DNA of 9,445 nucleotides from Deltaproteobacteria bacterium (GTDB lineage: Bacteria > Desulfobacterota > DAOWNY01). Under the pieces are notes generated by a model. The model worked only from the letters and a program-made list of their open reading frames with translations, was not told where the DNA came from and searched no databases. The stretch spans positions 1 through 9,445 of the forward strand of contig DAOWNY010000059.1 in assembly GCA_030642325.1 (NCBI GenBank), given 5' to 3'. The translations under genes and the position numbers were made by a program. Shown piece after piece: positions 1 to 7,276 of the stretch (the first letter of the stretch is position 1; every line of letters begins with the position of its first letter).

Positions 1-1320
1 AAGATAATTAGAATAACTCCTCAGCCAGTTAATGGCTGGGAAATGCCGCCGGTCAGCCAGGCTGGAATCAAGCGCCCAAAATGTACTAACAACTCTCAGG
101 GTATTCTGGGAAACCGGTTCGGAAAGGTCTCCCCCGGGAGGAGAAACCGCTCCCACAATAGAAACCGAACCATATCTATCCTCTGTCCCCAGGGCAATAA
201 CCCTTCCTGCCCGCTCATAAAAAGCAGCCAGTCTCGTAGCCAGATAAGCTGGGTAGCCTTCCTCTCCCGGCATCTCTTCCAATCTTCCGGAAATTTCCCG
301 CAGGGCCTCGGCCCATCGAGAAGTGGAATCCGCCATGAGAGCTACATCATACCCCATATCTCGATAGTACTCTGCCAGTGTAACACCGGTATAGATTGAA
401 GCCTCCCTGGCAGCCACCGGCATATTAGAAGTATTGGCAATCAGGGTGGAACGCTCCATCAATTTTTCACCGGTGGTGGGATCATCCAGCTCCGGAAAAG
501 TATCCAGAACTTCCGTCATCTCATTGCCTCTTTCTCCGCAACCAACGTATACTACAATCTGCGAATCAGACCATTTAGCCAATTGGTGCTGTGAAACGGT
601 TTTACCGGTCCCGAATCCACCAGGGATTGCGGCAGTTCCCCCTTTGGCGATAGGGAAAAAAGTGTCGTATATTCTCTGTCCGGTTAAAAGTGGGACAAAG
701 GGATCCAACTTTTTCCCATACGGTCTACCTATTCTAACCGGCCATTTTTGCTTTAGGGTAATTTCTTGTGTTTTATCTTTATCTTCGATGACAGCTACCA
801 CATCATTCACAGTGAAGGTTCCCTTTTTAATCTCAATGACTCTTCCGGAAATACCCGGAGGAACCATTATCTTATGGGTAATCACCTTCGATTCCGGAAC
901 CGTACCCAAGATAGCCCCCCCCACTACTTCAGCCCCCTCATTGACCAAAGGAGTAAATTCCCATTTAGCCTCAGGATCGAGACCGGGAAGCTCAACACCC
1001 CTCCCGATAAAATCACCGGTTGCTTTCTTAATTCTCTCCAGTGGGCGCTGAATACCGTCGTAAAAACTTTTTATTATCCCGGGGCCCAGTTCTACTGAAA
1101 GAGGGAAACCGGTTCTTTGCACTTTTTCTCCCGGCTTCAGACCATCGGTATCTTCATATACCTGAATATATGCCAACTTACCAATAAGTCTTATTGTTTC
1201 TCCCATCAGTCCTTCTTCTCCAACCCGAACAACCTCATACATTTCACAGCCGCTCATTTTATCAGCGACGACCAAAGGTCCGGAGACGCTGGAAATAACT
1301 CCCTCCTTATACTCTCCCAA
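1..1320 (-). CDS. atpA: V/A-type ATPase catalytic subunit A (3' end cut by window edge)
   Basis: Catalytic nucleotide-binding subunit of the V1/A1 head, which alternates with subunit B and hydrolyses or makes ATP on the cytoplasmic side. The 440 visible residues include the N-terminal beta-barrel (SGPLVVAD at 13-20) and the long insertion typical of V/A-type A subunits (about 100-200). The P-loop GGFGTGKT is at 234-241 (K240, T241), the GERGNEM motif at 262-268 carries the presumed general base E263, and D331 with SRWAEALREISGRLEEMPGE is the family signature. SPPGGD lies at 393-398. Family members are about 580-600 residues, so roughly 140-150 are missing beyond position 1. The start is a TTG at 1320-1318: a strong AGGAGGAGGG site sits 6 nt upstream, and the first codons give the expected N terminus. 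The next in-frame ATG would delete conserved barrel residues. It lies 14 bp after atpF; B and D probably follow outside the window. Confidence 0.97.
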   Translation of the reverse strand, partial: MGEYKEGVISSVSGPLVVADKMSGCEMYEVVRVGEEGLMGETIRLIGKLAYIQVYEDTDGLKPGEKVQRTGFPLSVELGPGIIKSFYDGIQRPLERIKKATGDFIGRGVELPGLDPEAKWEFTPLVNEGAEVVGGAILGTVPESKVITHKIMVPPGISGRVIEIKKGTFTVNDVVAVIEDKDKTQEITLKQKWPVRIGRPYGKKLDPFVPLLTGQRIYDTFFPIAKGGTAAIPGGFGTGKTVSQHQLAKWSDSQIVVYVGCGERGNEMTEVLDTFPELDDPTTGEKLMERSTLIANTSNMPVAAREASIYTGVTLAEYYRDMGYDVALMADSTSRWAEALREISGRLEEMPGEEGYPAYLATRLAAFYERAGRVIALGTEDRYGSVSIVGAVSPPGGDLSEPVSQNTLRVVSTFWALDSSLADRRHFPAINWLRSYSNYL

Positions 1321-1326
1321 AATAAT

Positions 1327-1336
1327 CCCTCCTCCT
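1327..1336 (-). promoter_or_regulatory. Strong ribosome binding site for atpA
   Basis: The minus strand reads AGGAGGAGGG and overlaps the last two bases of the atpF stop codon. It is followed by 6 nt (ATTATT) and then TTG. This near-perfect Shine-Dalgarno sequence decides the TTG start of subunit A. It may also offset the weak start codon, since the head needs three copies of A per enzyme. Confidence 0.8.
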
Positions 1337-1646
1337 ATTCAATTTCAACTCCGACCGCCCTTCTTATCAATTCTTTTATTGGATCAGTTTCTCTTACCGC
1401 AGGACCGGTTTTATCCGGAATTTCAACAATGATAGGTCCATCTTTGACCCTTTTGTTGATCTCTAAAATCATCTCTCTATTCTTTTCCGCTGTTTTCTCG
1501 CCAATGAGAACAATACCTACACTCTCATCACTCATGATGCCTTTTAGAGAACCAGTCAATTCTTTTTCCGGATAAACTCCGTCAATACCCGCCAGCCTGA
1601 AGCCGGTTATCATATCTGAATCACCAATTACAACAATTTTCCTCAT
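1335..1646 (-). CDS. atpF: V/A-type ATPase subunit F (central stalk; NtpG in Enterococcus naming)
   Basis: This 103-residue protein has the usual size for subunit F, which binds subunit D in the central rotor shaft and modulates ATPase activity. The family pattern is clear: an N-terminal strand and turn MRKIVVIGDSD, then GFRLAGI at 15-21, a central strand VGIVLIGEKTA (about 43-53), and PIIVEIPDKTGP near 71-82. Together these make the compact alternating alpha/beta domain known for the family. The ATG overlaps the stop of atpC in ATGA (1643-1646), and no good Shine-Dalgarno sequence precedes it. Translation is therefore probably coupled to atpC. The TAG stop is 14 bp before atpA. Confidence 0.95.
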   Translation of the reverse strand: MRKIVVIGDSDMITGFRLAGIDGVYPEKELTGSLKGIMSDESVGIVLIGEKTAEKNREMILEINKRVKDGPIIVEIPDKTGPAVRETDPIKELIRRAVGVEIE

Positions 1647-2689
1647 AATTCTAATAAAAGGTTCCGGATTTCTTCTGTCTCCAGCCCCATCTCCTTAGAT
1701 TTAATAATTATCTTTATCTTCTTCATCTCTTCTTCCCTTGATGTCAGAAAACCCAGTAACGGACCGATTGCCCACGGCTGCTTGAGCGCCATGTCCTTTC
1801 CCTTCCTTACTTTTAAACGATCCAACACCGCCTCCAGGGGAAGGAGCGACCCTTCCTTCTCATATTGAGGTAACGTTTCCATTAAAGGTTGAAAATAATC
1901 AGTCTCCTCCAGCATTGTAATTAAATCATTTAAATCAGCCCCGTCAAATCCTTCTTTCAACCTTGGTAAGATGCTGCCCCCCTCAACAAAATATTTTTCC
2001 ACTTCCTTTAAATCTAATGCATCTCTTTTGGCCCGGAGCAAAATCTTTAAATTGATGCAATCCATTTTCAGGGTAAAATAATCTATCAGCAGGGGTAGCT
2101 TCTTCTTTTTTCCATTACTTATTTTCTGCCAGAGAGAATCAAGAAAGATTTTATCTAGTTTGGCTTCAATATAAAAAAGGTTTTTTGACTTCTCGTAGGC
2201 AGCCAGTTCGCTTGCCAGATCCCGGTAGGACGTTTCTTCCAGCTGAGCTATAAAATCTTCCATTGAACGACATGAAGCTAAATCTTTCAGGGTGATTTCG
2301 TCAAACTCTCCGGCTGGTATCAACCGGGTATTTATTTCCTCCCCTGATAGACCGCCATCAATTCCTCGAAAAATTACCTTCAGATTGTGAATATCCCACT
2401 TCTTCTTCAAAAACAGGAATAGATCGCTAACCTTTTTGGGGATTATCTTAAAAATCTCTTCATCAATCTCTGCATTCTGTAATAATAAAGCGTCTTCAAC
2501 CGCCTCCACGCTTTCTGCGGCAAGATCACTCAAATATTCTCCGTATTCAGTCTCTTCCAATGCCGATACGATCTCAATTACTGAAGGAGCGGAAATCAGT
2601 TCTTCCAGTTTATCCGGTCCCACCAACTTTGCTTCCTTCGCCATTATTCTGGCATTCAAATAAAGATAAGGAATTAGCCCGAAAATCAT
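1643..2689 (-). CDS. atpC: V/A-type ATPase subunit C (AC39/d family, rotor socket)
   Basis: A 348-residue soluble subunit that sits as a funnel between the central stalk (D/F) and the K proteolipid ring. The family is a three-fold pseudo-repeat of helical domains, and the repeats can be read here. EETEY, EETSY and EETDY begin at residues 45, 151 and 261; HNLKVIFRG, INLKILLRA and KKIKIIIKS begin at 101, 212 and 323. The N terminus (FGLIPYLYLNARIMAKEAKLV) matches the usual opening with Y/N-x-R-x-x-x-K-x-x-L. Length is close to the Thermus subunit (about 320) and the eukaryotic d subunit (about 350). The ATG overlaps the atpE stop (ATGA at 2686-2689) and is preceded by AGGAGA at 2695-2700 inside atpE. 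Its own stop overlaps the atpF start. Confidence 0.93.
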   Translation of the reverse strand: MIFGLIPYLYLNARIMAKEAKLVGPDKLEELISAPSVIEIVSALEETEYGEYLSDLAAESVEAVEDALLLQNAEIDEEIFKIIPKKVSDLFLFLKKKWDIHNLKVIFRGIDGGLSGEEINTRLIPAGEFDEITLKDLASCRSMEDFIAQLEETSYRDLASELAAYEKSKNLFYIEAKLDKIFLDSLWQKISNGKKKKLPLLIDYFTLKMDCINLKILLRAKRDALDLKEVEKYFVEGGSILPRLKEGFDGADLNDLITMLEETDYFQPLMETLPQYEKEGSLLPLEAVLDRLKVRKGKDMALKQPWAIGPLLGFLTSREEEMKKIKIIIKSKEMGLETEEIRNLLLEL

Positions 2690-3342
2690 GATTCTCTCCT
2701 GAAAAGAACACCTGCCACCTCCGGTCTCATGGTATCTTCAAGGCGTTTAATCCTGGCCTCAAAAGTATTATTAACTTCTATCTCCCCTCCTTTGGTCCGA
2801 ACAATTATTCCCCCAATGGTAGTATCTATCGACTCCTTGGACAGCAATAATGAAAACTTCTTATCCTTCTTTTTGGAAAGCTTTTTACAAAGCTTACTTA
2901 AAAATTCCTTATTGAAAATTTTGTTATCTTTTTTAGAAAAAAGAATCTCCGCCACATCATCAGTAACGGCAATGGAGGCGTCCACGATAAGATCGGACAA
3001 TGTCAATATATAGTCTTTCTCATTTTTTTTGGAAGGTTTCCTCAGGTCCGACAAAACATCCTTTGCTTCTCTAAAAACGGTTTGAATGAGGGATTCCTCC
3101 GCTTCAATCTTTTTTCTTCTCGCTTTTATCCGGGCATCAGCCGTTATTCTCTGTTTTTCCTGCCGGGCAAGATGATTTCCCCGGGCTATAATCACTTCTT
3201 CCTCCTGCTTTGCCTGGTTTTGTGCGGTAGCAATGATCTCTTCCGCTTCAATCTTTGCTTTACCCAATATCTTGTCTACGTCTTCCCGGACTCTTCGAGA
3301 AATTTCAGAAACTATCTCCTTCGCCCCTTCATCTGTCGCCAT
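2686..3342 (-). CDS. atpE: V/A-type ATPase subunit E (peripheral stalk)
   Basis: A 218-residue peripheral-stalk subunit that pairs with the small H/G subunit and ties the A3B3 head to subunit I. Residues about 5-110 are a long charged helix rich in A, E, K, Q and R (KAKIEAEEIIATAQNQAKQE and following), as expected for a coiled coil. Residues about 115-218 form the globular domain that caps the head. This domain contains GGIIVRTKGGEIEVNNTFEA at about 172-191 and ends in RLEDTMRPEVAGVLF, both family hallmarks. The stretch KKLSKKKDKKFSLLL is unusually lysine-rich but lies in a variable loop. The gene starts 35 bp after atpK with only a weak upstream purine stretch (CAGGGTG). Its TGA overlaps the atpC ATG. 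Confidence 0.94.
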   Translation of the reverse strand: MATDEGAKEIVSEISRRVREDVDKILGKAKIEAEEIIATAQNQAKQEEEVIIARGNHLARQEKQRITADARIKARRKKIEAEESLIQTVFREAKDVLSDLRKPSKKNEKDYILTLSDLIVDASIAVTDDVAEILFSKKDNKIFNKEFLSKLCKKLSKKKDKKFSLLLSKESIDTTIGGIIVRTKGGEIEVNNTFEARIKRLEDTMRPEVAGVLFRRES

Positions 3343-3377
3343 AGAATCACCCTGCTGAATTTAATTATTTTGTTACG

Positions 3378-3854
3378 CTACATAATACCGGTTCCCACAA
3401 AGACCAAAATAGCGATAAGGAGACCAAAGATGGCAAAGGTCTCGCACATGGCCGACAGAACAATCCCTTGACCAAGGGTTTCCGGTTTTTTGGCCACTGC
3501 TCCCATACTGCTTGCCGAAACCATCCCCTGGGCAATGGCGGTTATACTACTGAGAGCAACTACTATTCCACCTCCCAAAGCAACCAATCCCAGGCCGATG
3601 GGTATCTCTTTTGCTTCGCCCCCTAAAATTCCCACCCCGATTAAAATCAGAACCGCACAAAGAAATCCGTAAATACCCTGGGTCTGGGGAAGGGCCTGAA
3701 GAACCAGGATGGGTCCAAATTTTTTAGGGTCTTCCGCAATCACTCCCGAACCGGCTACCCCTGCTATACCGACCCCAAAACCTGAACTGATCGCAGCAAA
3801 TCCCATGGCAATTGCTGCCCCTATAACCGCCAATACCAAACCGGTAGTAATCAT
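3378..3854 (-). CDS. atpK: V/A-type ATPase subunit K, 16-kDa four-helix proteolipid, probably Na+-binding
   Basis: Membrane rotor-ring subunit of 158 residues with four hydrophobic helices (about 4-34, 48-78, 85-118, 128-156). It is thus a duplicated hairpin like Enterococcus hirae NtpK, not the single-hairpin subunit of Thermus. The two loops, AEDPKKFG (40-47) and AKKPETLG (121-128), show the internal repeat. Only the second hairpin keeps the ion-carrying carboxylate, E138 in AMCETFAI; in the first hairpin the equivalent position falls in ALPQTQGIYG. The NtpK residues known to coordinate or support bound Na+ (L61, T64, Q65, Y68, Q110, E139) have counterparts here in L55, T58, Q59, Y62, Q109 and E138. 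This supports Na+ rather than H+ coupling; I infer it by motif comparison. It starts at an ATG with AAGGAGGAAG upstream and lies 16 bp after atpI. Confidence 0.95.
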   Translation of the reverse strand: MITTGLVLAVIGAAIAMGFAAISSGFGVGIAGVAGSGVIAEDPKKFGPILVLQALPQTQGIYGFLCAVLILIGVGILGGEAKEIPIGLGLVALGGGIVVALSSITAIAQGMVSASSMGAVAKKPETLGQGIVLSAMCETFAIFGLLIAILVFVGTGIM

Positions 3855-3857
3855 TTT

Positions 3858-3867
3858 CTTCCTCCTT
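3858..3867 (-). promoter_or_regulatory. Strong ribosome binding site for atpK
   Basis: The minus strand reads AAGGAGGAAG in the 16-bp gap after atpI, with GGAGG 6 nt from the ATG. It is the strongest canonical site inside the operon apart from that of atpA. That fits the need for many K copies per rotor ring. Confidence 0.75.
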
Positions 3868-3870
3868 AAA

Positions 3871-5823
3871 TTAATCTGTTTTTGTTAGTATCTGTTTGAT
3901 TTGAAAGGGTTCAAACATGGTCCCCCCACCTTCGTAAAACTTACTAAAAAATTCCACATATTGTAATCTAATCCCGTGCACAAAAGATCCCAAAATATTT
4001 ATCAATAAATTTAACAGGTGTCCTCCCAAAAATATTAACGCGGCACTGAGCAGCCCCATGACACTTTCTCCTCTCACCAGCATTACCAATACATTTACGG
4101 TCATGGCAATTCCAGCGGTACAAAGCCCCAGCGCCATTAAACGGGCATAGGAAAGAACATCTCCCATATAACCGGTAAGGGCAAACATGGCCATCCCTTT
4201 CTCACTCATAAACAGTAAAACTGTAGCAATTGCCAGGAGGATGCCCCCGATTTTATGAAAACCAAAATAAAAAAGCAATAAACCCGGCTGAGCAATGAGA
4301 AGCCAAAAGTTTCCGGCAATCACCTCCTTCACGGTTCCGGTCTGCAACTTATCTATCGTACGCAGTATTACCCCCACGTTAACGTGGATAAAACCGAGCG
4401 ATAAGGCAATGATCAAAAAAGTCACCGCCTGTTTCATGGGGTCAAGTATCATTAAATGTTTAAGACCGGGAAAAATATTCAGCCCCATCTCTCCGAACCA
4501 TCCACCGGTTAAAGCCCCCAAAACAATAGTTGAAGCACCAGCGGAAGCAAAAATTATTCCCGCATCCTTCATCATTTTATCATGCTTTCCTCCGCCCCGT
4601 ACAACCAAAATCCCTAAAATAAAGACGATTAATCCGTACATGGCATCGGTCAACATAATCCCGAAAAAGAGCAGAAATCCGGGGGCCAGAAACATGGTGG
4701 GGTCTATTCCTTTATAGGAAGGAAGTCCGTAAAGTTGTGTTAAGGTCTCAAAACTTCTAATAAATGGCGGATTACTCAACAATACCGGAGTATTTTCCGG
4801 GGGCTCATTCAATTCATCCGCTTTGGCAACACATAATCCCGATGCAACTTTTTTTACTTCGTGGAGAATACTATCGATTTTTTGAATGGGAACCCAGCCT
4901 TCAATTGCAACCGTCGTCTCGGTCATGGCAAAATTGGTCCGGATATCCGTCCGTTCCTTTAATATCTCAAGTGATTCATAATAAACCTTCAGCTCCCCTC
5001 GCCGCTTATTCGAAACACCGGCAATTTTCTCCCTAAGCTGAATTTTTTCTTGTGCAAGTTCCGCTATCTTTACATCAACAGCACTCATGGCCTCCGCCGG
5101 GGTTCCCTCAGCTCCCGAAATATCAATCCGTTCAAACTTGGTCCTTCGTAAAATCTTTAAAACGGAATCCCTGTTTTGATTGAGACAAATTATTACTACC
5201 GGGCCATCAGGGTCATTGGGATCAGGTGTCCCCAGGTAATATGTACCTCCGGCAGCCTCTGATAGTTCTTTTTTTAATGATTGTATATTGTTTCCGGGGA
5301 ATATCCCCAAAAAAACCATCAGAAACTCGCTGTCTCCCAGGTATTCAAGGTTAATATTCAAACCCTTTATCTTTTTAACAGAAGCAAGAAGGCCGGCAAG
5401 TTCTTTTTCCTTATCTTCAATCTCTTCCAGCCTAAGCACCGATTCATCAATTTCCTGAGCCAACGACTCCATCAGCTTTTCTGTCTTTTCCAGCACATCT
5501 TCTTCACTGGAAAAATCAACTGCAACTTTCTTGGGGGGATTACTCCGGAAAAGACTTGTAATAAACCCGTGAGAAATCTCCGGATTAATCATCTCAAACA
5601 GGTCTAAATAACGATTAATCGTCATCATTTGTGATAAAATTTTTCTGGAAGATGATGAGGCCGGATGTGATTCCAGCAATCCTTTCCATTTATCATCACC
5701 CAGCTCTCCCCTGAAATCAGCAAGGTGTACTACCCCCTCTTCATGAAGTTTCTTAATAACGGCATCCCGGTATTTTTTCAATACCAAAATCTGAAGCTTC
5801 TTCATCCTGACCGGTCGAAACAT
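3871..5823 (-). CDS. atpI: V/A-type ATPase subunit I (membrane stator, a-subunit homologue)
   Basis: A 650-residue stator subunit, within the usual 620-660. Residues 1 to about 370 are cytoplasmic: an alpha/beta start (MKKLQILVLKKYRDAVIKKL), two coiled-coil stretches (about 105-155 and 245-290) and GWVP at 309-312. From about 375 the protein is a membrane domain with seven or eight hydrophobic segments. The motif GDVLSYARLMALGLC at 554-568 contains R561, the counterpart of the essential arginine that releases the ion from the K-ring carboxylate. HGIRLQYVEFFSKFYEGGG at 616-634 holds the second conserved arginine, R619. The ATG shares its A with the TAA of the upstream H gene (TAATG), so translation is probably coupled. 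An alternative start at M7 (5805) is possible but less well supported. Helix counts are by eye. Confidence 0.96.
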   Translation of the reverse strand: MFRPVRMKKLQILVLKKYRDAVIKKLHEEGVVHLADFRGELGDDKWKGLLESHPASSSSRKILSQMMTINRYLDLFEMINPEISHGFITSLFRSNPPKKVAVDFSSEEDVLEKTEKLMESLAQEIDESVLRLEEIEDKEKELAGLLASVKKIKGLNINLEYLGDSEFLMVFLGIFPGNNIQSLKKELSEAAGGTYYLGTPDPNDPDGPVVIICLNQNRDSVLKILRRTKFERIDISGAEGTPAEAMSAVDVKIAELAQEKIQLREKIAGVSNKRRGELKVYYESLEILKERTDIRTNFAMTETTVAIEGWVPIQKIDSILHEVKKVASGLCVAKADELNEPPENTPVLLSNPPFIRSFETLTQLYGLPSYKGIDPTMFLAPGFLLFFGIMLTDAMYGLIVFILGILVVRGGGKHDKMMKDAGIIFASAGASTIVLGALTGGWFGEMGLNIFPGLKHLMILDPMKQAVTFLIIALSLGFIHVNVGVILRTIDKLQTGTVKEVIAGNFWLLIAQPGLLLFYFGFHKIGGILLAIATVLLFMSEKGMAMFALTGYMGDVLSYARLMALGLCTAGIAMTVNVLVMLVRGESVMGLLSAALIFLGGHLLNLLINILGSFVHGIRLQYVEFFSKFYEGGGTMFEPFQIKQILTKTD

Positions 5824-6137
5824 TACCTGCGCCCCTTTACCCTTTCTGTTACCAAAATCCTGGCTTCTTCTATGTTGTCCTTGGCATAAGTTTCCAAGTC
5901 TTTCAGCTCTTTATCCATTTCCTTAAAAATTATATCGGCCTCTTTTTCTGCTGAAGCCTTCCACTCAATTAAAATTTGTTCCGATTTCGATTTTGCCCGA
6001 TTTATTGCTTCATCAACAATCTTTGCGGCCTCTTCTTTGGCTGCCTGGAGAATCTTAAGGGACTCTGTTTTCGCCTCTTCAATCTTTAATATTGCTTCTT
6101 TTTCCGTATCTTTTATTAGCTTAACCGCATCTAACAT
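5823..6137 (-). CDS. atpH: V/A-type ATPase subunit H/G (small peripheral-stalk coiled coil)
   Basis: First gene of the operon, encoding about 104 residues that are almost entirely one charged helix: KDTEKEAILKIEEAKTESLK, then repeated AA.EEA/KIVDEA-type heptads. This is what is known for AhaH/NtpF-type subunits, which wrap around subunit E to make the peripheral stalk. Sequence alone would only say coiled coil; its place directly before atpI, sharing one base with it, makes the assignment firm. Start choice: ATG at 6137 with GGAG about 9 nt upstream. An in-frame TTG directly before it (6140) has 6-nt spacing and would add one residue. Naming differs between species (H, G, NtpF). Confidence 0.85.
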   Translation of the reverse strand: MLDAVKLIKDTEKEAILKIEEAKTESLKILQAAKEEAAKIVDEAINRAKSKSEQILIEWKASAEKEADIIFKEMDKELKDLETYAKDNIEEARILVTERVKGRR

Positions 6138-6182
6138 CAATTACCACTCCTTTTAAAATAACCGAATGGTTACTTAATGCAA

Positions 6183-6293
6183 ACCAGTGTCGTGTCATCT
6201 TTAAAATGCCCTAAAAAACGTGTAAATTCCTTCCGAAGACTATGCCCGGAAGAGGTGACCCATGCGACATTTTACGCATGACACGACACTGGT
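6183..6293. repeat. 111-bp imperfect palindrome with perfect 16-bp terminal inverted repeats
   Basis: The ends ACCAGTGTCGTGTCAT (6183-6198) and ATGACACGACACTGGT (6278-6293) are exact reverse complements. Inside, TAAAATG (6202-6208) pairs with CATTTTA (6268-6274) across a symmetric 3-nt interruption. Near the centre CTTCCG (6230-6235) pairs with CGGAAG (6247-6252). A competing hairpin, CATGCG/CGCATG (6261-6266 and 6275-6280), uses part of the right arm. No open frame and no clear target duplication are visible. It could be a miniature transposon-like element (MITE), an intergenic palindromic repeat, or a structured leader RNA of the ATPase operon. The pairing is seen directly; the identity is not known. 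Confidence 0.8.
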
Positions 6294-6307
6294 ATTGTAA
6301 TTCCTAA

Positions 6308-6335
6308 ATAACAAAACAGATATCTTGGGGGTCAA
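6308..6335 (-). promoter_or_regulatory. Weak candidate promoter for the ATPase operon
   Basis: On the minus strand TTGACC (6335-6330) is followed after 16 bp by TGTTAT (6313-6308), matching the sigma-70-type consensus at five of six and four of six bases. It would place the whole 111-bp palindrome in the mRNA leader, about 165 nt before the atpH ATG. The match is modest in AT-rich DNA and could be chance. Confidence 0.25.
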
Positions 6336-6452
6336 ATACTCGACAACAGCTTGAATGCATGAATGTTATTAAGATCGTTTTTGTTGGAATATCTCATACA
6401 TAACTTTGGAGTCGACCTGCCGGATAATGATTTCAAGAATTCACGACAATTC

Positions 6453-6887
6453 TTATTTAGCTGAATCCCCTGTCTTTAATAACTCTTCTTTTTTCTCATC
6501 CCCCGTCAAAACGGAGAGCTTCTTTTCCTTTGCCGGTTCCATCTGCGTCTTTCCTTCAAAGATAACCCCTTCATCAATAACTAAAATCGGAGACTTAATA
6601 TTGCCGTAAACTTTTCCTGGGGTATGAATTTCAACCCGATTCCCGGCATTAATGTTTCCGTTAATCTCTCCGCTGATAATTACCTCGCTGGCCTCGACCT
6701 CTGCTCGGATAAGAGAATTTTCTCCCAAAATCAGCCCGCCTTTGGTGGAAATCTCACCCGAAAACTTGCCATCAATTCTTACGGTACCTTTAAAGGTTAA
6801 TCTGCCCTCAAACTCTGTCTCCTTTCCCAAAAAAGCAACAATTTCCCCTTTAGGTTCAGCAAAATCTTCTCCTTTTCTTCGAAGCAT
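6453..6887 (-). CDS. Bactofilin (DUF583 beta-helix cytoskeletal protein)
   Basis: A 144-residue protein of the bactofilin family, which polymerises without nucleotides into membrane-associated filaments. In studied bacteria these place cell-wall enzymes and influence shape. The core (about 14-115) is a run of short turns with alternating glycines and hydrophobics (FEGRLTFKGTVRIDGKFSGE, then IISGEINGNINAGNRVEIH and GKVYGNIKSPILVIDEGVIF), typical of the right-handed beta-helix. The N-terminal tail is short; the C-terminal tail (about 117-144) is lysine- and glutamate-rich and probably disordered. No membrane segment is visible. GGGAGGG lies just upstream of the ATG. It sits between rodA and the ATPase operon, separated from both by gaps of over 300 bp, so it may be its own transcription unit. 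Its nearness to mrdA-rodA fits a role in wall growth, which is inferred. Confidence 0.93.
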   Translation of the reverse strand: MLRRKGEDFAEPKGEIVAFLGKETEFEGRLTFKGTVRIDGKFSGEISTKGGLILGENSLIRAEVEASEVIISGEINGNINAGNRVEIHTPGKVYGNIKSPILVIDEGVIFEGKTQMEPAKEKKLSVLTGDEKKEELLKTGDSAK

Positions 6888-7276
6888 ATTGCCCTCCCTT
6901 TATTTAAAATATGCTCATTTATCGCAGGCTAAAAAGAATTGTGGCTTATTTATAAAAAAAATAATAAAAACATCTAACTGTTTAATATATGAAAAAGTCG
7001 GTCCGGAACCCTGTTAGAATGGCTGTCAAACTTGCTTGCTTTTCCAAGAGTTAAGATCATGCAGGCTTCCTAAAAATCTGGTGTCATCCGAAATTACCTG
7101 ATGAGCTTATATTGAGAACCTTAAAAAGGGGGGATGGAAATTTAAAACGGGCCGGGATTATTCAAAATATTTTTTTTCAATTATTAATAACGCAGCCTCA
7201 CACCAAACTGGTTTAACCATAAAATTACTTGTTAATTTACATTGAAGCAAGATTAAATACTGTTGGAAAATATTTT

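Larger units (their letters stand above)
6138..6452. other. Intergenic region between bactofilin and the ATPase operon
   Basis: About 315 bp with no credible gene. On the minus strand it should contain the promoter and leader of the ATPase operon. It holds a small hairpin across the bactofilin stop (AAGAATT/AATTCTT at 6435-6454, loop CACGAC), a weak candidate promoter, the 111-bp imperfect palindrome, and a 5-bp hairpin (TAACC-GAAT-GGTTA, 6159-6172) just before the atpH ribosome binding site. No hairpin here is followed directly by a convincing T-run on the minus strand, so read-through from bactofilin cannot be excluded. Confidence 0.7.

Noticed and set aside
434..1051. Long open frame on the plus strand
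   Set aside because: It is antisense to atpA, whose translation carries all family motifs; the plus-strand product has no recognisable domain and a biased composition.
6409..6420. GAGTCGACCTGC, identical to part of a common cloning polylinker
   Set aside because: Only 12 bases match, the flanks differ at once, and the surrounding sequence is continuous with the native intergenic DNA; chance match rather than vector contamination.
6435..6454. Hairpin across the bactofilin stop as an intrinsic terminator
   Set aside because: The stem is 7 bp and AT-rich, and it is followed on the minus strand by mixed sequence rather than a T-run.
7024..7029. Perfect TTGACA on the minus strand upstream of bactofilin
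   Set aside because: The region 16-18 bp downstream is GC-rich and has no -10-like hexamer, so it does not make a promoter.
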